Shown: positions 40,409 to 49,651 of the stretch, piece by piece
How positions within the stretch are numbered: position 1 is the stretch's first letter
Layout: the number at the start of each line of letters is the position of its first letter
DNA from: Anaerolineaceae bacterium
Lineage (GTDB): Bacteria; Chloroflexota; Anaerolineae; Aggregatilineales; Phototrophicaceae
DNA: 64,000 bases
NCBI GenBank assembly: GCA_002702065.1
Contig: NZXX01000009.1
Span: 124,001-188,000 of the forward strand
Direction: 5' to 3'
Program-made: the position numbers and the translations under genes
The notes under the pieces: generated by a model
The model's database searches: none
Told to the model about the DNA's origin: nothing
The model's input: only the letters and a program-made list of their open reading frames with translations

Positions 40409-42984
40409 AGGATGGGCAGTGTCAGTGTAAAGGTTGTCCCTTGATTTAACTCGCTGGTGACCTCAATGCGGCCCCCATGCAACTCTACACAATCTTTGAC
40501 AATTTTCAAGCCGAGGCCTGTGCCGCGGATAGTGCCGACGTTACTGGCCCGGTGATAGGGTTCGAACAGACGCACCTGGTCTTCCGGCGGAATGCCGATG
40601 CCTTCATCCTGTATAACGAGGGTGATATCCCGGCGATCTGAGGTCAGCCGCAGGGCAATCTCGCCGCCCTCCGGAGAGTACTTGATGGCATTGGACAGCA
40701 GATTGCGCAGGATGTAACCAAGCAGCAACCGGTCTCCATGAATCTCGTCGATCTGATCACTGCTCTCAAAGATCAGTTGATGGTGTTCGTTAAGGCTCAT
40801 TTCGAATTCTTCGAAAATTTCGCGGCAGAACAGCTCAATATTCATCGTCGCCGGCTGAAAGGTTAGGTGCCCGTTTTCGGCGCGAATGGCCAGAGCGAAA
40901 TCCTCAATCAAACCATCCAGGCGACTGACCTGCGCGCGCATCCGCCGCACATGCATCTGGCGCTTGTCCGAGGTCATACGATCCCAGTAATAATCGATCA
41001 ATTCGGTAGAGGACTGAATGACGGACAGGGGCGTGCGGAATTCATGCGACACCATCGACATAAACCGGTTCCGGGTGGCAAGCAGGTCTTTCTGCTGCTG
41101 CAATTCCATTTCCAACTGCTGCTGATTCAACACTGCTTCCCGCATTTGCTTCTGGCTCGTGATGTCGCGATTCACAGAAATAACGCTGGTGATCTTCCCG
41201 TCGCTGTCGCGCAGGACGGTCGCGGCAACCTGAACATACATGGTCTTACCGGTATGGGTGGTCTGGGTAATTTCACCCCACCATTCACCCTGTTCGAAAA
41301 TTTGCTTGACCACTTCTTCGCGGGTCTGACCATGATACTCTGTCTGCGTGAGCTCAGAAATTCGCCTGCCAATGGCTTTCATCGCCGGTATCTCGTACAT
41401 GGCTTCAGCGGCTTTGTTCCAGCTTAAAACCACCAGGTCCGTACTGGTCGAGACAATGGCATCAGAGGTGTTTTCAATCAAACTGGCATGATAGCGCAGC
41501 TCCTGCTCCATGCGAATGCGATCCGTAATATCATGTCCAATGCCCAGCAGCCCGATCGGTTCATTCTGTGCATTCAACAAAGGCAGCTGATTCATCAAAA
41601 GCCAGCGTTTTTCACCGGTATCGTGGCGAACGGTTTCCACTTCCCGGTCGACCAGGACATTACCCTGCCGCATATTTTCCATATCAAACGCGTGAAGATA
41701 CTGCGCTTCCGCAGAAGGGAACAGGTCCAGAGCCGTCTTGCCGATAATCGCCTCCTGTTCGTGGTTGGCATATTCGGCATACAGCTTATTGACCAGCGTA
41801 TAGCGGCCTTCCGTATCCTTCATGAAAATGATATGGGGGATGTTGTCGATCAATGTGCGCAGCAACCGGTGGCGCTCGGCCAGATCTTCCGTCACTTCTT
41901 CATGCTCAGACCGGATGCGCAGCACGCTAATACCAAATGCCAGATCATCCGCCAGTTCCTTCAGCAGGGCAATTTCCTCGGTACCGAAGACCTCGCGGGC
42001 ATAAACACTTAGCGTACCAATCACGCTATTGTCAACAATCAGGGGGCTAGCGAATATCGAACTCCATGTGATTTTTTCCGGAACGGAACATTGGGTTTGG
42101 TCGATAACATTGAGCACCTGCATTTCAGCCCGCTCGACGGCGGTCAGTGTCGGATCACAATCGCGGCCAACGCTGGTGATCGAATCAAGATAACTACCCG
42201 CGTCGCCGGCAGCCGTCATCGGGCGCAGTGACTGCGAGCCATCCCCCTGCAGAAACCCCACCCACGCCAGCGAATAGCCCCCTCTTTCCACAATGACGCG
42301 GCAGACATCCCGCAGTAAGGTTGCTTCATCCTTCGCACGAATCAGCGTCTGGTTGCAATCGCTCAGTACCCGGTAGGCGCGGTTGACCCGCTGCAAGGCG
42401 GATTCGCTGCGGCGGGCACGGTCCAGGGTTTTATAGATACTCCCCAGGGAAAGTTGCAACAATACGGCGGCCATTGCAAAAAGGATGGCGTTCGTCAGCC
42501 ATGTGGTAACCAGCATGCGTTCGGTGGGGAACAGCGGTAGGACGCCATTGGTCTGCCCGACAAATATCAACGTTGCAACCAGAATACCGAATATCGCAAG
42601 CGCTCTGGCGGCCCGGACCCCTAACAACAATCCGGCCATGATAATAACCAGCATCAGGCTGGTGAAACCGGGCGTTTCCAGGCCGTTCAGCAGGAACCCT
42701 GCGCCAACTACCAGAAAGACCAACACCCCGATTGCTATTTTGCTGGCGAGACGGATTGCACCGCGCTTCATAAAAGCAAAAGCCGCGGCTAAGATCGAGA
42801 ACAGGCCCAAGGCTCCAAAAAAACGAACGGTACTAAAAGGGCGTATCACCAATGCCGCCACAAAAACCAGAGTCACCGCGCCTAGTGACGTGAGCAAAAC
42901 GACATAAAGCAAATTGCCTATCCGTGTTTTTTCTTCATCGTAAAACACAGGCGGCATTAAAAGCTGCTTAAAATTGAATAACAT
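40405..42984 (-). CDS. Membrane PAS/GAF sensor histidine kinase
   Basis: An 859-residue kinase. Six membrane helices (about residues 28-185) form the N-terminal sensor. A GAF domain (about 205-365), two PAS domains with PAC motifs (about 385-500 and 510-630), a HisKA domain with the phosphoacceptor in FMSMVSHEFRTPLS, and an HATPase_c domain (NLLSNAIKYSPEGG, IQDEGIGIPPEDQ, GTGLGLKIV) follow. No receiver domain or response regulator gene is adjacent, so its partner is elsewhere. The ATG at 42984 is preferred over an upstream TTG. It overlaps the YdjC gene by four bases. Confidence 0.93.
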   Translation of the reverse strand: MLFNFKQLLMPPVFYDEEKTRIGNLLYVVLLTSLGAVTLVFVAALVIRPFSTVRFFGALGLFSILAAAFAFMKRGAIRLASKIAIGVLVFLVVGAGFLLNGLETPGFTSLMLVIIMAGLLLGVRAARALAIFGILVATLIFVGQTNGVLPLFPTERMLVTTWLTNAILFAMAAVLLQLSLGSIYKTLDRARRSESALQRVNRAYRVLSDCNQTLIRAKDEATLLRDVCRVIVERGGYSLAWVGFLQGDGSQSLRPMTAAGDAGSYLDSITSVGRDCDPTLTAVERAEMQVLNVIDQTQCSVPEKITWSSIFASPLIVDNSVIGTLSVYAREVFGTEEIALLKELADDLAFGISVLRIRSEHEEVTEDLAERHRLLRTLIDNIPHIIFMKDTEGRYTLVNKLYAEYANHEQEAIIGKTALDLFPSAEAQYLHAFDMENMRQGNVLVDREVETVRHDTGEKRWLLMNQLPLLNAQNEPIGLLGIGHDITDRIRMEQELRYHASLIENTSDAIVSTSTDLVVLSWNKAAEAMYEIPAMKAIGRRISELTQTEYHGQTREEVVKQIFEQGEWWGEITQTTHTGKTMYVQVAATVLRDSDGKITSVISVNRDITSQKQMREAVLNQQQLEMELQQQKDLLATRNRFMSMVSHEFRTPLSVIQSSTELIDYYWDRMTSDKRQMHVRRMRAQVSRLDGLIEDFALAIRAENGHLTFQPATMNIELFCREIFEEFEMSLNEHHQLIFESSDQIDEIHGDRLLLGYILRNLLSNAIKYSPEGGEIALRLTSDRRDITLVIQDEGIGIPPEDQVRLFEPYHRASNVGTIRGTGLGLKIVKDCVELHGGRIEVTSELNQGTTFTLTLPIL

Positions 42985-43115
42985 AGCTGTAACCCCACTA
43001 CCGACAGCCAAGCCATAACCGAACTTGCTCAGATCAAAGTGACATACAAATATTCATAGAGCATTAAAATGGTATAGGCAGTAGATGTGGGCGTGAAACA
43101 GCAGCGATGTAGGCG

Positions 43116-46073
43116 TTATTGCTGCCCAATCATCAATTCATCGATGAAGGCATAAATATCGTTTTCATAAGGTACTTTCTCGATCCGGTCTTCGTCAAAC
43201 GGCGGCAGTTCCGGAATCGGGGCATTCAGGTTCTTCAGCACCTGCCGGGCGCGTTCCAACCGCCACCACCAGACAAACGGCAGACCATCTGCCCAGGCGG
43301 ATTCATAGGCCAGCATCGCGTAATGGACGGCCTGCTCCTGATCACCCATCGCGTGATAGATCTCGGCAGCGCTATTATACAGGTCGTGCAGACGGCCAGC
43401 TTCTTCGTCGGCTAGTGCCTCGGTCAGAAGCTGCTGCGCTTCGTCGAACAGTTCTTCGCGTACCCGCACATAAGCCAGCCGCCCCAGCAGACCGGATACC
43501 GGAATACCGGATTTGTGCCCCAGCGTAATCGTATCGAGAAAGAAACCAGCAGCGGTGCCAAACTGCCCTTGTTGAATGGCGCTCTCCGCGCGCAAACGAT
43601 AAATCTCGCGGATATGTACCTGGTTCTTGTTCGGGCTTTTTTGCGCATCGCGCCAGATTTTGTTGAGCAGGTTCGTGGCGTCATGCTGCTGGAAGATCAG
43701 CATTTCGGCGTAGAAACGGTCCGCTGTCGGCTGCCATTTGCGCAGCGCCGAGCGTGACTTCAGCAGGTCGTTGAACTGATCATACGCATTCTTGGCTTCG
43801 ATCCACCAGCCCATATCGCGGTACAGGCTGAGCAGATACATATGCGAAATACCCGCGTTATCCAGGTCGTCGCTGGCTTCGGCCACTTCCAGGGCCAGCT
43901 TGCAGGCTTTCAGCGAGGTTGCCAGTTTGTTGTGGTCGAGCCGCAGCGAACTTGAATAAGTCCGCAGGCCGACGCCCATACTGCTGTAACTTTTCTGCTT
44001 CAGCGCCAGCTTGATCTTCAGACCGCGCAGGATCATGGCTTTGTCGGTCTGGCCCAGGTAAGAAAACGCTGTCGCCATGTCCGTCAGGCAGATGTTCTGC
44101 CCACGATAGGAGGAGACGCGCGGCAGTTCATCCAGCCCATCCGGGAACAGCGGCATGAGCAGATCGACAATGGTGTCGTAGGTCGCCAGCTTGTAGGTCA
44201 GCGCGTACTTGAGATGCTTGTCATAGACATCTATGGCGTCATCCCAGCGGTTCAGCCGCACCAGCACTTCATACAGCTCCAGTGACCGCTTGAGATCATC
44301 CAACTTTTCGACTTTATCCAGGTCTTCCGGCGGCAGGTTGGCAAAATAATTGTGCATCTGCCGGAAGGTCATGCGCTTGTCCTGCTCCTCCATCTGTTCG
44401 TAGGCATAGCCACGAACAATCGGATGCAGGTCATAGCGGTTCTTGATGCGATCCCACAGCAGCAGGCCCCGGTCTTCCAGTTCCTTCAGGCCGTTGTGCA
44501 GCTTGACGCGCACATTGACCATATCCGCCCGTGACCCACCATTGCCCGCCACGTCCGGCACAAACGGGTTGACGTCGTTGAGCGTGCGGTAATCGACCGG
44601 GTAGCGGAACGTCGAGATCTGCCCCAGCAGCTTGCGCAGTTCCGGCGTCAGGCCATCGAGCGCATATTGCAGCACATGGGTGCGGCGCTGTTCCAGCTCG
44701 AAATCCGACAGTTTGAGGTCGCGGCCTTCCTCGGCATACCAGTCGTCAAAGCTGCCCGGTGCCGGACGATAATTGATAATGCGACCGGCAATGATGCTGA
44801 GCAGCAGGCTGTGATTGCCAAACTGCGACATAAAGCGGGTCATATTCTCTGGCGTACCGGTCACACCCAGCTGGTTCATCAGTGCCAGCGCGTCTTCATC
44901 CGCCAGCCCCAGCAGGTCAATGCTGCGCACCCCGCGCATCAGGTCACCCTGCCGTCCCGTCAGCGATTGGGGGATCAACCGGGTACTGACTAAAAACTTC
45001 GTCCCCTTGCAGCTGACCAGCCGCGCCAGAAATTCATCGTCGCGCGGGTCGGCACAGCCACGCAGCTGACGCTCCTTGACCAGTTCGTCGCTGTCGAGAT
45101 GCGAGGCGTCGATGCGCTGGTAAGCCACCAGAATGCGTTCGATGCCATCAAACGCGATCAGATAGGGTTTGGCTTGCAGCAGTTCAATCAACTGCTGTTC
45201 GTTTTCGGCCCGTGTGCGGCTGGCAAACGTATCTTCGTCTTCCCCGGTCAGGTAGGTCAGTGCTCTGGGGATAAAATTCTCCAGCGCGGAGTGGCTTTCG
45301 TAAAAGCTCCACCACATAATGCCGTTGAACTTGCCGCGCGTTTCTGTCTGGCGGCGCACCCACTCCCAGGTCAGGGCACTTTTGCCCACGCCGCCAATCG
45401 CCTTGACCAGCAGCACCACATCATTGGATTCGGACCATTCGTCCAGCGCGTTCAGTTCAGTCCGGCGGCCCACAAAATCGTGCGGCTGAATATAGGCATG
45501 GGCGAAATAGGGCTGCAAACTGCCGTTGGCATCCCGCCCGTTGGCCGATGACTCCTGCCCTTCGAGCCGGGCAATATAATGCTGAATCTTGTGGCTCTGC
45601 AACGCCTGAAACACCTGATTGCTCAGGTCGTCGGTGGACTTGAAGAAGCCAACCACATGATGGGCTTTGAGTTCTTCTTTCAGGCGGTTGAGTTTGCTGA
45701 CTTTATCCGGTTCGGATTCGACGTGCCCGGCCTTCACCAGATGCTCATCATCCATGATGAAGATCAGCGCGGGGATATCCTGTTTGACAGCGTGCCGATA
45801 TTCCAGCTCGGTGATGGACAGGCCCAGCGGATTGCGCACCGGGTCTTCGGGGATATAGCCATAGCGCAGCGCAAAAATACCGATGTAGATTTCGGCGTCC
45901 TCTACCAGGCCGAGCGAGTATTGAATGGGGTCTTCCATCGTAGCAACATCCCGTTCCATCATCAACGGGAAAAGGTTCGCGCGCCAGATCGCGTCACGAG
46001 TTACCTGACGGTGTTGTTCAAGATCGCGTGTCGTGCTGCTGACAAACACGTCACGATGGCTGGTATTTGGCAT
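43116..46073 (-). CDS. DUF4062 - STAND NTPase - TPR protein
   Basis: A 985-residue multidomain protein. Residues 5-165 are DUF4062 (DVFVSSTTRDLEQHRQ, IYIGIFALRYGYIPE), a TIR-like fold. Next is an NB-ARC-type STAND NTPase with P-loop GGVGKSAL (227-234), Walker B LIAFDG (305-310) and sensor-1 LVSTR (361-365). A winged-helix-like region (about 480-570) and TPR-like helical repeats (about 600-930) complete it. STAND proteins with this layout act as ligand-triggered switches, and several are anti-phage. The gene stands alone, with no partner in the same direction. It has 42 bases after it before a hairpin-free spacer to the kinase. Confidence 0.88.
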   Translation of the reverse strand: MPNTSHRDVFVSSTTRDLEQHRQVTRDAIWRANLFPLMMERDVATMEDPIQYSLGLVEDAEIYIGIFALRYGYIPEDPVRNPLGLSITELEYRHAVKQDIPALIFIMDDEHLVKAGHVESEPDKVSKLNRLKEELKAHHVVGFFKSTDDLSNQVFQALQSHKIQHYIARLEGQESSANGRDANGSLQPYFAHAYIQPHDFVGRRTELNALDEWSESNDVVLLVKAIGGVGKSALTWEWVRRQTETRGKFNGIMWWSFYESHSALENFIPRALTYLTGEDEDTFASRTRAENEQQLIELLQAKPYLIAFDGIERILVAYQRIDASHLDSDELVKERQLRGCADPRDDEFLARLVSCKGTKFLVSTRLIPQSLTGRQGDLMRGVRSIDLLGLADEDALALMNQLGVTGTPENMTRFMSQFGNHSLLLSIIAGRIINYRPAPGSFDDWYAEEGRDLKLSDFELEQRRTHVLQYALDGLTPELRKLLGQISTFRYPVDYRTLNDVNPFVPDVAGNGGSRADMVNVRVKLHNGLKELEDRGLLLWDRIKNRYDLHPIVRGYAYEQMEEQDKRMTFRQMHNYFANLPPEDLDKVEKLDDLKRSLELYEVLVRLNRWDDAIDVYDKHLKYALTYKLATYDTIVDLLMPLFPDGLDELPRVSSYRGQNICLTDMATAFSYLGQTDKAMILRGLKIKLALKQKSYSSMGVGLRTYSSSLRLDHNKLATSLKACKLALEVAEASDDLDNAGISHMYLLSLYRDMGWWIEAKNAYDQFNDLLKSRSALRKWQPTADRFYAEMLIFQQHDATNLLNKIWRDAQKSPNKNQVHIREIYRLRAESAIQQGQFGTAAGFFLDTITLGHKSGIPVSGLLGRLAYVRVREELFDEAQQLLTEALADEEAGRLHDLYNSAAEIYHAMGDQEQAVHYAMLAYESAWADGLPFVWWWRLERARQVLKNLNAPIPELPPFDEDRIEKVPYENDIYAFIDELMIGQQ

Positions 46074-46244
46074 AATAATCAGGTCAGTGGCTGGTGTGAG
46101 CCTGTACAGGATTCGAATTTTTAGCGCGTGGCCAGATACGCTTCGGTGATGCGCGCACGTTTAAGTATAAAGGACTCGCGGTCAGGATTCAATTCAAGTT
46201 CTGTATGAGGAATAAGACAAACAGGAGTCATGCGGTTATTCAGT

Positions 46245-46275
46245 GAAAACGGGGATAGCACAGAAGCTATCCCCG
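46245..46275 (-). terminator. Rho-independent terminator of gap
   Basis: CGGGGATAGC (46250-46259) and GCTATCCCCG (46266-46275) form a perfect ten-base stem with a six-base loop. TTTTC follows on the minus strand (46249-46245). It lies 27 bases after the gap stop. The rest of 46074-46244 holds no convincing gene. Confidence 0.85.
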
Positions 46276-46302
46276 ATGCGTCATTCATCTGTCTGTGATT
46301 GA

Positions 46303-47313
46303 TCAGGCAGGCGTTTTGCTGCTGATCACCTGAAGGGCTTCGCGGATCATCTGGTTGGTGTAGCCCCATTCGTTGTCGTACCAGCTCATGATCTTGACCA
46401 GATCGCCGTCGACAACCATCGTCTGGGTCAGGTCCACGATGGACGCACGCGCATCCTGCACGATGTCGGACGAAACAATCGGCTCGTCGCTGACACCGAG
46501 AATACCGTCATACCGCTCGGTCTTGGATTCCTCGCGGAAAATATCGTTCAGTTCTTCGACGCTGGTGTCGCGGTTAACCACCAGCACGATGTCGGCAATC
46601 GAACCAACCGGGGTTGGCACGCGCAGCGACAGACCATCAAACTTGCCTTCAAGTTCCGGCAGGGCTTTGGCCGTTGCGACCGCTGCACCGGTGGAAGACG
46701 GAATAATGTTGATGGCGGCAGCCCGACCACGCAGGAAGTCTTTGCCGCCCGGCCCATCAACCAGAAGCTGGGTCGCGGTGTAGGCATGGACAGTGGTCAT
46801 GATGGCTTTCTTGATCCCCAGGCGGCGTTCCATCACTTCCATCACCGGGGTGATGCAGTTGGTGGTGCAGCTTGCGCAGGAAATAATGTGCGAATCGCCA
46901 CCGGGCTTATTCACACCATGCACCACGGTGGGCACACCGGCACTCTTGGTCGGGCCGGAGATAATCACCCATTCCGCGCCAGCCTCAATGTGCTTGCCTG
47001 CGTCTTCTTCCTTGGTGAAAATGCCGGTGCATTCAAACACCAGGTCCACATTCATCTCACCCCAGGGCAGTTCAGCCGGGTTCCGTTCGCTCAGGTAAGC
47101 CACGTTCTGCCCGTCAATGACCAGGCTGCCGTCGGCTACCTCAACAGTTTTGCCGAAGCGTCCATACACGCTGTCGTATTTGAGCAGATAGGCCATATTG
47201 TCGACATCGGCAATGTCGTTCACAGCCACCAGTTCGAGCTGGGGCGTATCGAAGATAACTTTCAATGCAGCGCGGCCAATTCGTCCGAGGCCGTTGATCG
47301 CTACTCGTGCCAT
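46303..47313 (-). CDS. gap: Glyceraldehyde-3-phosphate dehydrogenase
   Basis: A 336-residue GAPDH that oxidises glyceraldehyde-3-phosphate in glycolysis. The Rossmann start is ARVAINGLGRIGRAALKV. The catalytic cysteine is in ISCASCTTNCITPV and the histidine in TTVHAYTATQLLVD; RVPTPVGSIADI and YDNEWGYTNQM complete the family set. GTGGAGGAAACC precedes the ATG at 47313. The Asp in VAVNDIADV favours NAD over NADP. A single-gene transcript ending at a strong terminator. Confidence 0.97.
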   Translation of the reverse strand: MARVAINGLGRIGRAALKVIFDTPQLELVAVNDIADVDNMAYLLKYDSVYGRFGKTVEVADGSLVIDGQNVAYLSERNPAELPWGEMNVDLVFECTGIFTKEEDAGKHIEAGAEWVIISGPTKSAGVPTVVHGVNKPGGDSHIISCASCTTNCITPVMEVMERRLGIKKAIMTTVHAYTATQLLVDGPGGKDFLRGRAAAINIIPSSTGAAVATAKALPELEGKFDGLSLRVPTPVGSIADIVLVVNRDTSVEELNDIFREESKTERYDGILGVSDEPIVSSDIVQDARASIVDLTQTMVVDGDLVKIMSWYDNEWGYTNQMIREALQVISSKTPA

Positions 47314-47428
47314 GGTTTCCTCCACAGACTATTTATCAGAACACACCAGCAAATCATAACGCAGAATAAAGCCCGGCGCATGGTGCAATCATCCTAAAAA
47401 CAAGAGGCAGGTGTCACAAATACAAAAT

Positions 47429-47448
47429 TCACCTACAATGCTAGGTGA
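47429..47448. promoter_or_regulatory. Palindrome over a -10-like box, gap / 47485 gene spacer
   Basis: TCACCTA-CAATGC-TAGGTGA (47429-47448) is a perfect seven-base inverted repeat. TACAAT (47434-47439) within it could be the -10 of the plus-strand gene at 47485. The position suggests a repressor operator. Confidence 0.45.
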
Positions 47449-47484
47449 CGTAAAATAATTCATCGTCTACAGAGATTTCTTATT

Positions 47485-47880
47485 ATGCCGATTACCCACC
47501 AGTGGGACGACGACGCGGCAACCATCTACCGCATTGAGCTGGCCGGTGAGGACTGGACATGGCCGCAGTTCAGCGCCGCTGTCCGCCAAGTCTATGACTA
47601 TCTGGGGGAAACCGGGCGCATCGTGCATGTCATCATGTGGTTTCAGGGGCCGCTTCCCCCCGGTGATGCCCTGAGCAACCTGCGGGCTGGCGGTATGCAG
47701 CCATCCAATATCCGCCATACCGTGCTGGTCAACGACGCGGGCCGGTTTCTTGAAGCCCTGATCGACAGCGTCGTGCGTGTACGCGGCTGGGACGGCCCCA
47801 AATTCGTCAAATCGCTGGACGACGCCCGCGACCGCGTCGCCGCCCTGATCGCCCAGGATGAACGCGACGGCTCAGGTTGA
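47485..47880 (+). CDS. Hypothetical protein, possibly SpoIIAA/STAS-like
   Basis: A 131-residue protein. Its secondary-structure pattern (central strands with IVHVIMWF and HTVLVND, C-terminal FVKSLDDARDRVAALI helix) resembles SpoIIAA-like/STAS folds, but no diagnostic motif is seen. It is divergent from gap. Its 3' end overlaps the convergent membrane-protein gene by nine bases. Confidence 0.6.
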   Translation: MPITHQWDDDAATIYRIELAGEDWTWPQFSAAVRQVYDYLGETGRIVHVIMWFQGPLPPGDALSNLRAGGMQPSNIRHTVLVNDAGRFLEALIDSVVRVRGWDGPKFVKSLDDARDRVAALIAQDERDGSG

Positions 47881-48741
47881 TGGGCCAAACAGCAGTCGCA
47901 GCCCGCGCCCGATATTCTGAACAAAACTGCCAGCAACCACAACCACCAGCAAGATAATCACCGCACCCGTTGCCAGCATCAGCAGCGTGGCATAATTCGC
48001 AGCCACCTGATTGAGTGAATCGATCATCCGTGTGGTGGAATCCATCATGCGGTTGACATTGCCCGGCAAGGTGCGGATCGTCTGGCCGAAGGTGCTGATC
48101 TCGCTGAAGACCCGGTCAAACGAGTCAAAGATGTCGTCAAAGGTCGAGAACACACCTTCCAGCTGATTCGACAGCGTATTAAAAAACGCAGGCATCGGGA
48201 CCGTGAAGCTGGGGATCGCCGGAAAGTCGATGGTGTAGCTGGTTGTCCCGAATGTCAGGCCGGATGGATAGCTGAAGTTCAATGGCTCCGTAACGGTACG
48301 CGCCGCCTCGCAGATGGTCGAGGGAATACCAAAGAAATTCAGTACCGTGCTGCACGCGCCTTCAATCACATTCGTGATACTGCCGGTGACACTGGTGAAC
48401 CGAACGCTGAGGGTCGGCACAATCGGCACGGTCACATCCGGGATATTGAGGGACGGTAAGGTGAGGTTGGCGGGCAGGCTCGGCAGCAGATTCGGCACCT
48501 GAAAGCCCTGGATGACAGCAATCGCATCTTCGGCGTGGGTGCGGGCGGTATCAAACTGAGCCTGGGCGGTTTCAAGCGTGTCATTCAATGCCGCCATTTC
48601 GCTCTCGATAGCCGCCATCGGACGCAGCACGACGCGCAGATCATCCACGATCTGGGTATAGGCCCAGTAAATCACCAGCACGATCAGAATCGGCACCAGC
48701 GCGCGAACGATCAACAAGAAGCCCAATAGACGCTGAGACAT
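47872..48741 (-). CDS. Membrane-anchored Leu/Pro-strand protein, copy B
   Basis: A 289-residue protein with a membrane helix at each end (about residues 8-28 and 255-278). Between them are a coiled-coil stretch (ALNDTLETAQAQFDTARTHAEDAI), a run of short strands with alternating Leu/Pro (LPSLPANLTLPSLNIPDVTVP), and an amphipathic helical region. The large middle part would be on one side of the membrane. The start at 48741 is one base after the stop of the upstream paralogue, so the pair is coupled. No family is recognised. Confidence 0.7.
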   Translation of the reverse strand: MSQRLLGFLLIVRALVPILIVLVIYWAYTQIVDDLRVVLRPMAAIESEMAALNDTLETAQAQFDTARTHAEDAIAVIQGFQVPNLLPSLPANLTLPSLNIPDVTVPIVPTLSVRFTSVTGSITNVIEGACSTVLNFFGIPSTICEAARTVTEPLNFSYPSGLTFGTTSYTIDFPAIPSFTVPMPAFFNTLSNQLEGVFSTFDDIFDSFDRVFSEISTFGQTIRTLPGNVNRMMDSTTRMIDSLNQVAANYATLLMLATGAVIILLVVVVAGSFVQNIGRGLRLLFGPST

Positions 48742-48742
48742 G

Positions 48743-49522
48743 TCAGACCCCACTCGCAGACAGGCCGCGCAGCATACGCCAGCCACGGCGGAAGTCGTCC
48801 AGGATGGGCACGCCAAAATACAGCAGCACCAGCCCAAGCACCGCCAGTACCGCGATCATTAGCGTCGCCTGCCACCGGCCCATGACCCGCCGCAGGCTCT
48901 GTGTCATCTGGTCGGTCTGCTCCGTGATGGCTGACACATGGTCCGTGACCTGCCCCAGTGTGCCAACCAGGTCGCCTACGCTGTCAAACACCGCATCGAA
49001 AGTATCGAACACACCTGTGACGCCCGAAAGCGCAGCACGCAGGTCGTTATCCAGCTGGCTGAGGCCGGGCAGTGGCACCGAAAAGGATGGAATATTGGGG
49101 ATGTTCAGGCTGAAGGTGGTGCTGCCAATGTTCAGCCCCGATGGGTAGGTGATGGATACGCCGGCAATCGTGGTCGTGGTGGTGCGCATACTCACCGATG
49201 GCACCGGGATATTGACCGAAGGCAGGTCGAGGCTGGGGAAGCTCAGGTTGGCCGGGATGTTCGGAATCACAATCTGGAGATTGAAGCTGCCGAGCACACT
49301 CACCAGATCCGTGACTTCGTCGCTGACAGCCTCGATGTTTTCGCCAGCGGCTTCCACCGTATCGCGGACTTCTGCCATCTCGGTGCGGATGACCGTCAGC
49401 GGCGGGTCGACAGCGGCCTGAACATCACCCAGCACCACCGCCACCGTACCGCCAATGATCAACACAATCAGGACCGGCGCCAGCGCGCGTAAAATGAGTA
49501 ACAGCCCAATCAGGCGTCCCAT
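48743..49522 (-). CDS. Membrane-anchored Leu/Pro-strand protein, copy A
   Basis: A 259-residue paralogue of the next gene in the same layout. It has an N-terminal helix (LIGLLLILRALAPVLIVLII), a coiled coil (about 45-70), Leu/Pro strands (IPNIPANLSFPSLDLPSVNIP), an ITYPSGLNIGSTTFSLNIP segment matching copy B's FSYPSGLTFGTTSYTIDFP, an amphipathic FDTFDAVFDSV stretch, and a C-terminal helix. The duplication is evident by eye although overall identity is low. Function unknown; perhaps a surface or envelope spacer. It is read first, copy B second. Confidence 0.7.
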   Translation of the reverse strand: MGRLIGLLLILRALAPVLIVLIIGGTVAVVLGDVQAAVDPPLTVIRTEMAEVRDTVEAAGENIEAVSDEVTDLVSVLGSFNLQIVIPNIPANLSFPSLDLPSVNIPVPSVSMRTTTTTIAGVSITYPSGLNIGSTTFSLNIPNIPSFSVPLPGLSQLDNDLRAALSGVTGVFDTFDAVFDSVGDLVGTLGQVTDHVSAITEQTDQMTQSLRRVMGRWQATLMIAVLAVLGLVLLYFGVPILDDFRRGWRMLRGLSASGV

Positions 49523-49651
49523 AATCTATTCCCCCTTGGTTGCGAAAGGCTCCCACCCTCCATTGTAGGGGCGAGCGGCAAACAGGGCAAAGCGCGCTGT
49601 TTTGTGTCAGAATAGCCTCAACAACACGATGATGAGTACAAGGAGAACGCA

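Noticed and set aside
46102..46122. GGATTCGAAT resembling an antisense tRNA T-arm
   Set aside because: No acceptor, anticodon or D stem can be formed around it.
46121..46231. 36-codon minus-strand frame after gap
   Set aside because: It starts just beyond the gap terminator with no ribosome site or promoter; codon use is unlike the window.
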